DNA from: Burkholderiaceae bacterium
GTDB taxonomy: Bacteria; Pseudomonadota; Gammaproteobacteria; Burkholderiales; Burkholderiaceae
Reading direction: 5' to 3'
Assembly: GCA_021166835.1 (NCBI GenBank)
Contig: JAJPEN010000047.1
Location: forward strand, 143,365-207,364
DNA length: 64,000 bases
The position numbers were made by a program, and so were the translations under genes. Below are positions 54,233 to 62,753 of the stretch, piece after piece; the first letter of the stretch is position 1, and every line of letters begins with the position of its first letter. The notes under the pieces were generated by a model, which saw only the letters and a list, made by a program, of their open reading frames with translations, was not told the origin of the DNA and searched no databases.

Positions 54233-54844
54233 TCATCCGGCGCGCAGTGCGGTGAACCGGCGACGGAACTTCGCGAGCTTCGGCGAAATGACCGCCGCGC
54301 AATACCCCTGGTACGGGTTGCGCTCGTAATAGCGCTGGTGGTAGCTCTCGGCCGGAAACCACTCGGTGAAGGCAACGACCTCGGTGACGATCGGCGCATC
54401 GAACACCGGCGTCCCGTCGTTGCCTTCGCCGCTCTCCAGCCGCGCGATGGCGTCGATCGCCTCGCGCCGCTGCGTCTCGTCGAGCACGAAGATCGCCGAC
54501 CGATATTGCGTGCCGACGTCGTGGCCCTGGCGGTTCGGCGTGGTCGGGTCGTGGATGCCGAAGAAGACGTCGAGCAGTTCGCGATAGCTCACCTGGCTCG
54601 GATCGAACTCGATGCGTACGGCTTCGGCGTGTCCGGTGTCGCCGCTGCACACTGCCTCGTAAGTGGGGTTGCGCACGCTGCCGCCGGTATAGCCCGGCTC
54701 GACGGCGAGCACGCCGCGCACCTCCCGGAACACGGGTTCCAGGCACCAGAAGCAGCCGCCGGCGAAGATCGCCACCTGCCGGGGGCCCGCGTCGCTCGCG
54801 CCGTCGCGGCTCGTCTCGTTGTCCGTTCGGGAAGACTGCGTCAC
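54233..54844 (-). CDS. msrA: Peptide methionine sulfoxide reductase MsrA
   Basis: A 203-residue enzyme that reduces methionine-S-sulfoxide. The active site is GGCFWC with the catalytic cysteine at 31 (Cys34 is part of the same motif), and a further cysteine in NPYQGYC (about 187) may resolve the disulfide. [27 protein letters not shown] and [11 protein letters not shown] are the family blocks. A 20-residue polar N-terminal tail precedes the domain. It lies 4 bp after the Yip1-like gene and is likely cotranscribed. Confidence 0.95.
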   Translation of the reverse strand: MTQSSRTDNETSRDGASDAGPRQVAIFAGGCFWCLEPVFREVRGVLAVEPGYTGGSVRNPTYEAVCSGDTGHAEAVRIEFDPSQVSYRELLDVFFGIHDPTTPNRQGHDVGTQYRSAIFVLDETQRREAIDAIARLESGEGNDGTPVFDAPIVTEVVAFTEWFPAESYHQRYYERNPYQGYCAAVISPKLAKFRRRFTALRAG

Positions 54845-54848
54845 TCGT

Positions 54849-55400
54849 TCACCCCTGGAATGCGAAGGCCCCGAGCGCGAGGCCCCAGAGACTCGTCGCG
54901 ACGATCATCGACGCGCCCGAACCGATCAGGAATTCTCCGCATTGCTCGTCGCCCACGTCGAGCAGGATCCGCGCGCCGACCAGCAGCAGATAACCCGCCC
55001 AGGCAAGCGCGAACGGGCTGAGCGCGGCGATGGGCACCGCCACCGACGCGAGCGAGGCGAACCAGACCGGCGCCAGCCCGAAGAACGCCAGGTTCAGGCT
55101 CAGCGTGAAGTCGCGCCTTCCCTTGCAGCTCGGCGCAAACAGCGTGAAGGCGACCGCCATCGCGAGCACGGCGCCCAGCCACGTCGCGAAGAAGATCGGC
55201 GCGGTGATCGGCTCGATGCGCGGGGCGACCTGCGCCCCATCGACGTTGAAGCGGCCAGTGCCGATCTGCAACGCGAATGCGCACACGAGCGCCAGCGGCA
55301 CCGCCATGCGGAAGATCAGCCGGCCGGGGCTCAACGGAGCCTCGCGCAGATGCCTCCACACCGCTTCGGGCCAGAACAGGACGAGCAGCAATCCCCTCAT
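54849..55400 (-). CDS. Yip1-like integral membrane protein
   Basis: A 183-residue membrane protein with about five hydrophobic segments (roughly 30-50, 75-97, 107-130, 133-150 and 162-180). The block [38 protein letters not shown] and the GTGRFNVDG loop match the short bacterial Yip1-type proteins, which have no established role. The start at 55398-55400 opens [15 protein letters not shown]. It precedes msrA on the same transcript. No enzymatic residues are visible. Confidence 0.65.
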   Translation of the reverse strand: MRGLLLVLFWPEAVWRHLREAPLSPGRLIFRMAVPLALVCAFALQIGTGRFNVDGAQVAPRIEPITAPIFFATWLGAVLAMAVAFTLFAPSCKGRRDFTLSLNLAFFGLAPVWFASLASVAVPIAALSPFALAWAGYLLLVGARILLDVGDEQCGEFLIGSGASMIVATSLWGLALGAFAFQG

Positions 55401-55561
55401 CGCAGCCCTCGTTGCGGCCCTCACTGCAGCGTCCCGTTCGGACGCCGCACGACGGCCGACTCGAACGGCGAAGCGCAAGTTGCGTGCCCACGGCTGCCCG
55501 GAAGGCGCAGAAGGTGCAAACGGGGCCGACGCGGCCCGCCGGGCTGCGCGAAGGCATCCGC

Positions 55562-58120
55562 TCAGGCCGAGGGACGCGGCCTGCGATCGTCGTCCGACCG
55601 GTCCATCGGCGCCTGCGCGGCCGGCGCCGGCCTGCGACGCGGCAGCTCCTGCGCCTTGCGCGCGGCCTCCTCGCGAGCGCGCTGCATCGTCGTGTGCAAT
55701 TGCACCGCGCCATTGTGGTATTGCACGGGCCAGCCGATGCCGCGGAAGTCGTACTCCGCGGCGGCGTGCAGCGTGAAATACGGATTCGCCAGGTGCGGGC
55801 GAGCCAGCGCAACCAGATCGGCGCGGCCGGAGATCAGCAGCGTGTTCACCTGGTCGGCCGTGGTGATCGCCCCGACGGCCATCGTGGCGATTCCGGCTTC
55901 GAGCCGCACCTGCTCGGCGAAACTCGCCTGGTACATGCGGCCGTAGACCGGGCGCGAGGCGGGATCGGTCTGGCCGGTGGAGACGTCGATGAGATCGCAG
56001 CCCGCCGCCTTCATCGCGCGTGCGATTTCGACGGTGTCCGCGCCCGTGATGCCGCCGGGAATCCAGTCGGTGGCCGAGACGCGAACGCTCAACGGCTTCT
56101 CCTTCGGCCACACGGCGCGCACGGCCTCGAGCACCTCGAGCGGGAAACGCATCCGCGCGGCGAGGTCGCCGCCGTAGGCATCCGTGCGACGGTTCGTGAT
56201 CGGCGACAGGAAGCTCGCGAGCAGATAGCCGTGCGCCATGTGCAGCTCGAGCATGTCGTAGTCGGCGCGGTCGGCGAGGATCGCCGAGCGGCAGAACTGC
56301 TCGGCGATGCGGTCCATGTCGGCGCGCGTCATCTCGCGCGGCATCTGATTGACGCCTTCGCGATACGGGATCGGCGACGGCGACAGCAGTGGCCAGTTCG
56401 CGTGCCCGCCCTCCTCGGGCAGCGGCCAGTCGATCTGCTCCCAGCCGAGTTGCGTCGAGCCCTTGCGACCGGCGTGGCCGATCTGCATGCACAGCTTCGA
56501 TTCGGTGTTCGCGTGCACGAAATCGGCGATGCGGCGGAACGCGTCGGCCTGCTCTTCGCTCCACAGTCCGGTGCAGCCGGGCGTGATGCGCCCCTCGGGA
56601 GATACGCAGGTCATCTCGACGAAGACGAGCCCGGCGCCGCCGAGCGCGCGCGAACCGTAATGAACGAGATGCCAGTCGTTCGGCATTCCGTCCACGGCCG
56701 AGTACTGCGCCATCGGCGAGACGACGACGCGATTCGGCAGCCACATCTCCCGCAGGCGGAACGGCGCGAACATCGGCGGCGCGGACAGCCAGGACGGATT
56801 CGACTGCGCGCCACCGGACTGCGCCTCGGCAGCACGGCCTGCCTGCGCGGCCGCGCCGCCGGCCCGAGCCGCGCCGTTGCCGCGTGCCGCGCCGTTGCCG
56901 GCGCGGGCAGGCGCGAGCGGGATGCCCAGCGCCTGGGCCTGCTCGCGGTTCCACCACTCGGTAGCACGCTCGACGAGCGACGGATCGCGCAGCCGCAGGT
57001 TCTCGTAGGTGATCTGCTTGCTGCGCGTGAGCAGCGACACGGCGAACTGCACCGGATGCATGTGCCAGAAGCGGCGCACGTTCTCGAACCAGACGAGCGA
57101 CACGTTCGCCGAGTGCTGGATGCGTCCCGCTTCGTCGCGGCGCGCCTCCTCGTAGGCCGCCAGTGCGCGGTCCATCGCCTGCGCGAGCGTCTCGCCGCGC
57201 ATCGAGTCGGAGACGTTCGCGACGATCGCCGCATGCAGCGCGATCGCGTCCTCGAGCGCCAGCTTCGTACCCGAGCCGATCGAGAAGTGCGCGGTATGCG
57301 CGGCGTCGCCCAGCAGCACGAACTGCGTGTCCGCTTCGCGATGACGCCAGGTGCGGCACGAGATCGTCGGAAACTGGCGCCAGAACGAGCGGTTGTTCAG
57401 CACGCGCGCGCCCTTCAGGTCGTCGGCGAACAGGCGCTCGACCCAGGCGACGGTGGCGGCCTCGTCCTCCACCCCCAGCCCCGACGCGAGAAAGGCCTCG
57501 TTCGTCGTCTCGATGACGATCGTGCACTCGCCCGGCCGATACTGGTAGGCGTGCATGTTCCAGATGCCGCCGTGCTCGTCCTCGCGAAAGCTGTAGTAGA
57601 AGCAGCCGGGCAGCGTCATGTTCGCGCCGAGCCACACGAAGCGGTTCGTGCGCTGGTCGACCGACGGCTCGAAATCGGCTTTCCACGCTTCGCGCACCGC
57701 GCTGTTGATGCCGTCGGCGGCGATGACGAGGTCGGCGCCCAGGTGCGTGCGCGCGCCCGGATCCTCGGTGCGGTAGCGCACGTCGATGCCGAGCTCGGCG
57801 CAACGGCGCTGCAGGATCTGCAGCAATGCCAGCCGGCCGATGCCCGAGAAGCCGTGCCCCGACGACTTCATCAGGTTGCCCTTGTACTGGATGTGGATGT
57901 CGTCCCAGTACGCGAAGTTCGCGGCGATCGCGCGATGCGTCGGTTCGTCGGTCGCCTCGAGATGGCCGAGCGTCTCGTCCGACAGCACGATGCCGAAGCC
58001 GAAAGTGTCGTCGGGGCGATTGCGCTCGACGACGTCGATGCGCGCGTCGGGAAAGGACTTCTTCAGCAGGATCGCGGAATACAGGCCGGCCGGTCCGCCG
58101 CCGATGACGTCGATTCGCAT
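55562..58120 (-). CDS. Bifunctional anthraniloyl/salicylyl-CoA 5-hydroxylase-reductase
   Basis: An 852-residue fusion. Residues about 1-390 form a flavin monooxygenase (IGGGPAGLYSAILLKKS for FAD, and LLGDAAHTAHFSIGSGTKLALEDA). After a low-complexity Ala/Gly linker at about 397-440, residues about 445-820 form an old-yellow-enzyme domain (VSPMAQYSAVDGMPNDWHLVHYG, LQIGHAGRKGS-like QIGHAGRKGSTQ, YDMLELHMAHGYLLASFLSP). This architecture is the anthraniloyl-CoA monooxygenase/reductase or salicylyl-CoA 5-hydroxylase type, which hydroxylates and dearomatises an aryl-CoA. Its CoA ligase and beta-oxidation partners are not in the window. It is divergent from a RidA gene. Confidence 0.88.
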   Translation of the reverse strand: MRIDVIGGGPAGLYSAILLKKSFPDARIDVVERNRPDDTFGFGIVLSDETLGHLEATDEPTHRAIAANFAYWDDIHIQYKGNLMKSSGHGFSGIGRLALLQILQRRCAELGIDVRYRTEDPGARTHLGADLVIAADGINSAVREAWKADFEPSVDQRTNRFVWLGANMTLPGCFYYSFREDEHGGIWNMHAYQYRPGECTIVIETTNEAFLASGLGVEDEAATVAWVERLFADDLKGARVLNNRSFWRQFPTISCRTWRHREADTQFVLLGDAAHTAHFSIGSGTKLALEDAIALHAAIVANVSDSMRGETLAQAMDRALAAYEEARRDEAGRIQHSANVSLVWFENVRRFWHMHPVQFAVSLLTRSKQITYENLRLRDPSLVERATEWWNREQAQALGIPLAPARAGNGAARGNGAARAGGAAAQAGRAAEAQSGGAQSNPSWLSAPPMFAPFRLREMWLPNRVVVSPMAQYSAVDGMPNDWHLVHYGSRALGGAGLVFVEMTCVSPEGRITPGCTGLWSEEQADAFRRIADFVHANTESKLCMQIGHAGRKGSTQLGWEQIDWPLPEEGGHANWPLLSPSPIPYREGVNQMPREMTRADMDRIAEQFCRSAILADRADYDMLELHMAHGYLLASFLSPITNRRTDAYGGDLAARMRFPLEVLEAVRAVWPKEKPLSVRVSATDWIPGGITGADTVEIARAMKAAGCDLIDVSTGQTDPASRPVYGRMYQASFAEQVRLEAGIATMAVGAITTADQVNTLLISGRADLVALARPHLANPYFTLHAAAEYDFRGIGWPVQYHNGAVQLHTTMQRAREEAARKAQELPRRRPAPAAQAPMDRSDDDRRPRPSA

Positions 58121-58257
58121 GAGGTCTCCACCTGTGCGGCGCGCAGTTGGCGCCTTCGTGAAACGCGCTCCGGTTTCGCTTCTTCCGAAACGCGCCGGTT
58201 GCCCGTCGATTGCTTCAAGTTTAAAGTAATTTTCCGACAACGCAACAGGAAACCCCG
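58121..58257. promoter_or_regulatory. Divergent control region between the aryl-CoA hydroxylase and RidA genes
   Basis: The 137-bp gap has two direct repeats, GAAACGCGCTCCGGTT (58160-58175) and GAAACGCGCCGGTT (58187-58200), and an AT-rich CTTCAAGTTTAAAGTAATTTT at about 58214-58234, unusual in this GC-rich DNA. It may hold both promoters and a MarR- or TetR-type operator. No such regulator gene is adjacent. Confidence 0.4.
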
Positions 58258-58677
58258 ATGCACAAGAACGTGCTGCAGCCCCCCGGCTGGACGAAACCCC
58301 GCGGCTACGCGAACGGCATCGCCGCGCGCGGCACCGTCGTCTCGGTGGCCGGACAGGTGGGCTGGAACGAGCGCTGCGAGTTCGAGACCGACGATTTCGT
58401 CGGCCAGGTGCGGCAGGCGCTCGGCAACGTGCGCGCGGTGCTCGCCGAGGCGGGCGGCGGACCCGAGCACATCGTGCGGATGAACTGGTACATGACCGAT
58501 CGCAACGACTACCTCACCGGCGGCAAGGCGCTCGGCGCGGCGTACAAGGAGTTCATGACCGACGCGGAAGGGACCGTCCACTATCCGGCGATGACGGCGG
58601 TGCAGGTGGTCGCGCTGATGGAGCCGCGCGCGAAGATCGAGATCGAGGTGACGGCGGTGGTGCCGATCGCCATGTGA
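58258..58677 (+). CDS. RidA-family deaminase
   Basis: A 139-residue RidA/YjgF-type protein, a family that hydrolyses reactive enamine/imine intermediates. MHKNVLQPPGWTKPRGYANGI opens it, VSVAGQVGWNERCEFETDDFVGQVRQALGNVRAVL is the core, and PAMTAVQVVALMEPRAKIEIEVTAVVP the C-terminal signature with the conserved acid. The usual catalytic arginine region (HIVRMNWYMTDRNDY) is altered from the E. coli type, which suggests the RidA subgroup linked to aromatic catabolism. It is divergent from the aryl-CoA hydroxylase and may clear its imine by-products. Confidence 0.85.
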   Translation: MHKNVLQPPGWTKPRGYANGIAARGTVVSVAGQVGWNERCEFETDDFVGQVRQALGNVRAVLAEAGGGPEHIVRMNWYMTDRNDYLTGGKALGAAYKEFMTDAEGTVHYPAMTAVQVVALMEPRAKIEIEVTAVVPIAM

Positions 58678-58797
58678 GGGCCTGGGCGCCGGCGCAGCCT
58701 CCGGCGTGGCCTCCGGCGCTCGCCCGGTTCCGGCAGCATGGCCAACCTGCTGCAGAAAGCTGCACTTCCGGCTGCGTAAGTAGTTGCGCAACGCCAA

Positions 58798-58816
58798 ATG
58801 CTGCATCTCGCAGCAT
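58798..58816. repeat. Inverted repeat in the ridA/parvulin convergent gap
   Basis: ATGCTGC-ATCTC-GCAGCAT forms a perfect 7-bp hairpin 22 bases past the parvulin stop on the minus strand. A similar GCATCT-x-GCAGC sequence is at 10429-10440. It may act as a weak terminator of the nar operon; the T tract is short. Confidence 0.45.
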
Positions 58817-58838
58817 CATCGTCGAAGGATTGCTGCCG

Positions 58839-59696
58839 TTACTGCACCAGCGGCGAATCCGCGGCATCGAGATCGACGCCTTCCAGCACCGCATCGCCGG
58901 CCAGCACGCGCACGTACTGCCGCAAGGCGGTGATCCAGCTCTGCCGGCGCAGCGCGGCCTCGACCGCGTCGCGCACCTCCTCGAACGCGGGCGCCGGTCC
59001 CGCTTCGCGCTCGAGCACCTCGACGATGTGCAGGCCGAAACGCGAGCGCGCCAGCTGCGGCAGCACCCCGATGCCCGGATGCCCGAAAATTTCGCTGGCG
59101 AACTCGGGCGCGCAGTCTTCGCGTCGCAACCAGCCGAGATCGCCTCCCCGCTCGCTGCTCGGGCAGTTCGAGTAGCTGCGAGCCGCCGCCGAGAAAGCCT
59201 CGTCGGCCTCGGCGCCGGGCCGCCGGCTGCGCAACTGCAACAGCAGCGGCTCGGCATGCGCCAGCAAAGCCGCGACGTCCACGCCCGGCGTCACCGCGAA
59301 CAGCACGTGACGCGCGTGCACGCGTTCGCCGCTGCCGTAGCGTTCCGGATGCTGCGCATGCAGTCGCCGGCACGCCTCCTCCGAGGGCTCGGGCACGCGC
59401 AGCTCCCGCTCGAGCAGCGCCTCGATCGCCAGCACGGCCGCTTCGCTGGGCACGCCGTCGTCGCTGGCCGGATCGTCGGCGGCGAGCAGTCCGGCCCGTT
59501 GCGCCGCCTGGCGCAGGAGCTCCGTGCCCGCGCGCTGCCGCAAGGTCTCGCCGTCGGGCAGCTCGCCCGGCCGATGCAGCGGCCGGCCGTTCACTCGCGC
59601 GACGGGTCCGACGCTCGCGTCGCGCACGCGAGAAGCGGCTCCGTCGTCGCCTTTCTCGCGTCTGCGCGAGCCGGCCTCGTCGTCGCGCCCACCCAT
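58839..59696 (-). CDS. Parvulin-type peptidyl-prolyl isomerase of the nar operon
   Basis: A 285-residue parvulin (PpiC/NifM-like). A polar N-terminal 100 residues precedes the PPIase domain at about 125-235, with HARHVLFAVTPG, SYSNCPSSERGGDLGWLRRED and GIGVLPQLARSRFGLHIVEVLER as signatures. It has no signal peptide, so it is cytosolic. It lies 3 bp after narI, a standard place in beta- and gammaproteobacterial nar operons, where it is presumed to help nitrate reductase folding. Sequence and position agree; the cellular role is inferred. Confidence 0.85.
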   Translation of the reverse strand: MGGRDDEAGSRRREKGDDGAASRVRDASVGPVARVNGRPLHRPGELPDGETLRQRAGTELLRQAAQRAGLLAADDPASDDGVPSEAAVLAIEALLERELRVPEPSEEACRRLHAQHPERYGSGERVHARHVLFAVTPGVDVAALLAHAEPLLLQLRSRRPGAEADEAFSAAARSYSNCPSSERGGDLGWLRREDCAPEFASEIFGHPGIGVLPQLARSRFGLHIVEVLEREAGPAPAFEEVRDAVEAALRRQSWITALRQYVRVLAGDAVLEGVDLDAADSPLVQ

Positions 59697-59699
59697 CGC

Positions 59700-60431
59700 T
59701 CACATCCCCGTCCCGCGACGCGTCGGCTCGGGCGGCACGTCGGGAATCGAGATGCGCCGGCTGCGCACCACCTGGTACGGACGGAACGCGTAGTAGAGCG
59801 TCGCGAAGCCGCTCCAGATGTGCACGAGCCGTGTGAACGGCAGGATCAGGAACACCGTCATGCCGATGATCATGTGCAGCTTGAACACCCAGCTCGTCGG
59901 CGCGACGAGCCCGGGCTGCGGCTGCAGCACGACGATGCTCTGCGCCCACTGCGCCAGCACCATCATCATCGAACCGTCGAGGTGCTGCGCCGACAGCGGG
60001 ATCGTCGCGAGTCCGAGCAGGAGCTGGATCCAGAACAGGCCGAGAACGACGTAGTCGCGCGTGCGCGATTGCCTGCGTACGTGAGGCTCGCTCGCCCGGC
60101 GCGCGAGCAGCATCGACACGCCGACGATCGCGGCCAGGCCCGCGATGCCGCCCGACACCATCGCCAGCACCTGCTTGGCGGGCGCACCGATCACCACCGA
60201 ATAGACCGAGTGCGGCGTCAGCATGCCGAAGAAGTGTCCGAAGAAGAGAAACAGGATGCCGACGTGAAAGAGATTGCTCGACCAGCGCAGATGCCCACGG
60301 TCGAGCAGCTGCGACGACTCGCTGCGCCAGGTGTACTGCGCCGCGTCGAAGCGGACGAGACTGCCGAGGAAGAACACGGCCAGGCAGATGTACGGATACA
60401 CGCCGAAGAAGAACAGATCGAATCCGCTCAT
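59700..60431 (-). CDS. narI: Respiratory nitrate reductase gamma subunit NarI
   Basis: A 243-residue cytochrome b subunit. Five hydrophobic segments alternate, with haem-ligand histidines in the FHVGILFLFFGHFFGML, FKLHMIIGM and VHIWSG regions (paired for two b haems). It takes electrons from quinol and passes them to NarH. The start at 60431 overlaps the narJ stop as ATGA. Length and topology match NarI (225 in E. coli) with a longer C-terminal tail. Confidence 0.93.
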   Translation of the reverse strand: MSGFDLFFFGVYPYICLAVFFLGSLVRFDAAQYTWRSESSQLLDRGHLRWSSNLFHVGILFLFFGHFFGMLTPHSVYSVVIGAPAKQVLAMVSGGIAGLAAIVGVSMLLARRASEPHVRRQSRTRDYVVLGLFWIQLLLGLATIPLSAQHLDGSMMMVLAQWAQSIVVLQPQPGLVAPTSWVFKLHMIIGMTVFLILPFTRLVHIWSGFATLYYAFRPYQVVRSRRISIPDVPPEPTRRGTGM

Positions 60432-61213
60432 GTCGAAGCTCCTGAACCCGGGGCGGGCGGCATGGCGTCGCCGCGCCTTCGCACGATGTGGATCGGTTGC
60501 GGCGCATCGGGACGGCTCTGACCGGCGAGCGAGCAGCCGTCGAAGGCCGGCGGCTCGGCCCAAGTCGCGTCCAGTGGCGGCTCGACGCCCGCGTCCAGTA
60601 ACGGCACGACGCTCGCGCCGTGGGGCGGCTCGACGCCCGCCTCGTGGAACGGCTCGACCGCCTCCTCTGCCGGCGGTGCGGCATGCGCCACGCGCTCGCC
60701 CGCCAGCTCGAGCGCTGCGCCGATTGCCGCCGAGTAGCGGCTGCCGCGACGCACGAGTGCGCCGTGCAGCGAGGCGAGGATCGGCGCCGTCTCGCGCAGG
60801 AACGAGCGCGCGATCTCCGGCGACTGCGTCGACGCGAACTCGAGCACGACCGGCAGATAGTCGGGAAGCTCGCCTTCGCCGAGATACAACTCGGCCGCCT
60901 CGTAGGTGCGCGCGAGGTCGACCATCGCCTGGCCGCGCTCGCGCGAGTCGCCGTGCACGTGCTCGAAGAGCCACAGCGACGTCGAGCGGCCGCGGTCGAA
61001 GCAGTCGACGTAGGCTTCCTGCACCTCGTAACGGTCGGAGGCAGCCAGCCAATGGACGAGCGCATCGAGCGCGCCACGCGCGGCGGGCGAGAACGCGCGC
61101 TCGGCCTGCAAGGCGGCGCGCAACTCGGGCAGCTGCACGCGCAATGCGTCGTCCGGATAGCCGAGCAGCCGCGCGAGCGCACGGCAGCTCAGCGGGTTCA
61201 TCGCGGCCTTCAT
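60428..61213 (-). CDS. narJ: Nitrate reductase assembly chaperone NarJ with repeat extension
   Basis: A 261-residue chaperone that holds NarGH until the molybdenum cofactor is inserted. The helical core (about 1-175) has LLGYPDDALR and ELYLGEGELPDYLPVVLEFAS, typical of NarJ/TorD. The C-terminus is extended by a Pro/Glu-rich region (about 183-225) built from a duplicated unit: a 17-bp identical DNA repeat at 60576-60592 and 60624-60640 encodes two copies of AGVEPP-containing units. E. coli NarJ has 236 residues. The start is MKAAMNPLS at 61213; MNPLS at 61201 is equally possible. Coupled to narI by ATGA. Confidence 0.88.
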   Translation of the reverse strand: MKAAMNPLSCRALARLLGYPDDALRVQLPELRAALQAERAFSPAARGALDALVHWLAASDRYEVQEAYVDCFDRGRSTSLWLFEHVHGDSRERGQAMVDLARTYEAAELYLGEGELPDYLPVVLEFASTQSPEIARSFLRETAPILASLHGALVRRGSRYSAAIGAALELAGERVAHAAPPAEEAVEPFHEAGVEPPHGASVVPLLDAGVEPPLDATWAEPPAFDGCSLAGQSRPDAPQPIHIVRRRGDAMPPAPGSGAST

Positions 61214-61226
61214 GAGCGTGCCCGCC

Positions 61227-62753
61227 TCACAGGCTCGCCTTGATCGGGATCGTGCGCCGCCCCGGCGCCCCGAACAGGCTGGGCGACTCGCTCGACCCCG
61301 ACGAGCAGCCGTTGCCGAACGAGAATCCGCAGCTGCCCTTCAGCTCGAAGGCGTTCTCCGCGTATTCGCGGTGCGTCGTCGGAATGACGTACCGATCCTC
61401 GTAGTTCGCGATGCCGAGCAGCCGGTACATGTCCTCGGCCTGCTCGACGCTCATGCCGACCTGCTCGAGCACGGCCACGTTGTCGCGCTGCTCGATGCGG
61501 CGCTCGCGATGGAACGAGCGCATCGCGATCATCCGTTCGAGCGCGCGCGCCACGGGCGCGGTGTCGCCGGCGGTGAGCAGGTTCGCCAGGTACTGCAACG
61601 GAATGCGCAGCGACTCGACGTCGGGCAACTGCCCGCGCATTGCCAGCTCGCCGGCGTTGGCCGCCGACGAGATCGGCGACAGCGGCGGCACGTACCAGAC
61701 CATCGGCAGCGTGCGGTACTCCGGGTGCAGCGGCAGCGCGATCTTCCAGTCGATCGCCATCCTGTAGGTGGGACTGCGCTGCGCGGCCTGGATCCATGCA
61801 TCGGGAACGCCGTCGGCGCGCGCCTGCGCGATCACCTTCGGATCGTTCGGGTCGAGGAAGAGCGCGAGCTGCGCCGGATAGAGATCGCGGTCGTGCTCGA
61901 CGCTGGCCGCCGCCTGGATGCCGTCGGCGTCGTAGAGCAGCACGCCGAGATAGCGGATGCGCCCCACGCAGGTTTCCGAGCATACGGTGGGGTGTCCCGC
62001 CTCGATGCGCGGATAGCAGAAGACGCACTTCTCGGCCTTTCCGCTCTTCCAGTTGTAGTAGATCTTCTTGTACGGGCAGCCCGAGACGCACATGCGCCAG
62101 CCGCGGCACTTGTCCTGGTCGATCAGGACGATGCCGTCCTCCTCGCGCTTGGAGATCGCGCCGGAGGGGCACGCCGACACGCACGCCGGGTTCAGGCCGG
62201 GCTCGCACAGCCGCGGCAGGTACATCAGGAAGGTCTTCTCGAAGGCGCCGTAGATCTCCTTCTGGATGCCGTCGAAATTGCGGTCCTTGGCGCGCTTGGC
62301 GAACTCGGTGCCCAGGATCTCCTCCCAGTTCGGGCCCCATTCGATCTTCTCCATGCGCTGGCCGCTGATCAGCGAGCGCGGGCGCGCGGTCGGCTGATGC
62401 TTGGAATCCGGCGCCTCGTGCAGGTGCTGGTACTCGAAGTCGAACGGCTCGTAGTAGTCGTCGATCTGCGGCAGGTCGGGGTTGGCGAAGATCTTGGCCA
62501 GCATCCGCCAGCGGCCGCCGGCGCGCGGCACCAGCTTGCCTTTGCTCGTGCGCACCCAGCCGCCGTTCCACTTGTCCTGGTTCTCCCATTCCTTGGGATA
62601 GCCGATCCCGGGCTTGGTCTCGACGTTGTTGAACCAGGCGTATTCCACGCCCTCGCGCGAGGTCCAGACGTTCTTGCAGGTGATCGAGCAGGTATGGCAG
62701 CCGATGCACTTGTCCAGGTTGAGCACCATCGCGATCTGCGCACGGACTTTCAT
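61227..62753 (-). CDS. narH: Respiratory nitrate reductase beta subunit NarH
   Basis: A 508-residue iron-sulfur subunit wiring NarI to NarG. Four cluster motifs are visible: CIGCHTCSITC (16-26), CEPGLNPACVSACPSG, CRGWRMCVSGCP and CVFCYPRIEAGHPTVCSETC. The Trp in CRGWRMC replaces a cysteine and makes that cluster a 3Fe-4S centre, as in E. coli NarH. The ATG at 62753 overlaps the narG stop as TGATG. C-terminal tail GCSSGSSESPSLFG is regular. Confidence 0.95.
   Translation of the reverse strand: MKVRAQIAMVLNLDKCIGCHTCSITCKNVWTSREGVEYAWFNNVETKPGIGYPKEWENQDKWNGGWVRTSKGKLVPRAGGRWRMLAKIFANPDLPQIDDYYEPFDFEYQHLHEAPDSKHQPTARPRSLISGQRMEKIEWGPNWEEILGTEFAKRAKDRNFDGIQKEIYGAFEKTFLMYLPRLCEPGLNPACVSACPSGAISKREEDGIVLIDQDKCRGWRMCVSGCPYKKIYYNWKSGKAEKCVFCYPRIEAGHPTVCSETCVGRIRYLGVLLYDADGIQAAASVEHDRDLYPAQLALFLDPNDPKVIAQARADGVPDAWIQAAQRSPTYRMAIDWKIALPLHPEYRTLPMVWYVPPLSPISSAANAGELAMRGQLPDVESLRIPLQYLANLLTAGDTAPVARALERMIAMRSFHRERRIEQRDNVAVLEQVGMSVEQAEDMYRLLGIANYEDRYVIPTTHREYAENAFELKGSCGFSFGNGCSSGSSESPSLFGAPGRRTIPIKASL

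Noticed and set aside
54849..57803. A 984-codon frame overlapping the aryl-CoA hydroxylase
   Set aside because: Only its last 183 codons match a real gene (the Yip1-like protein starting at 55400); the rest is a shifted-frame reading of the hydroxylase.
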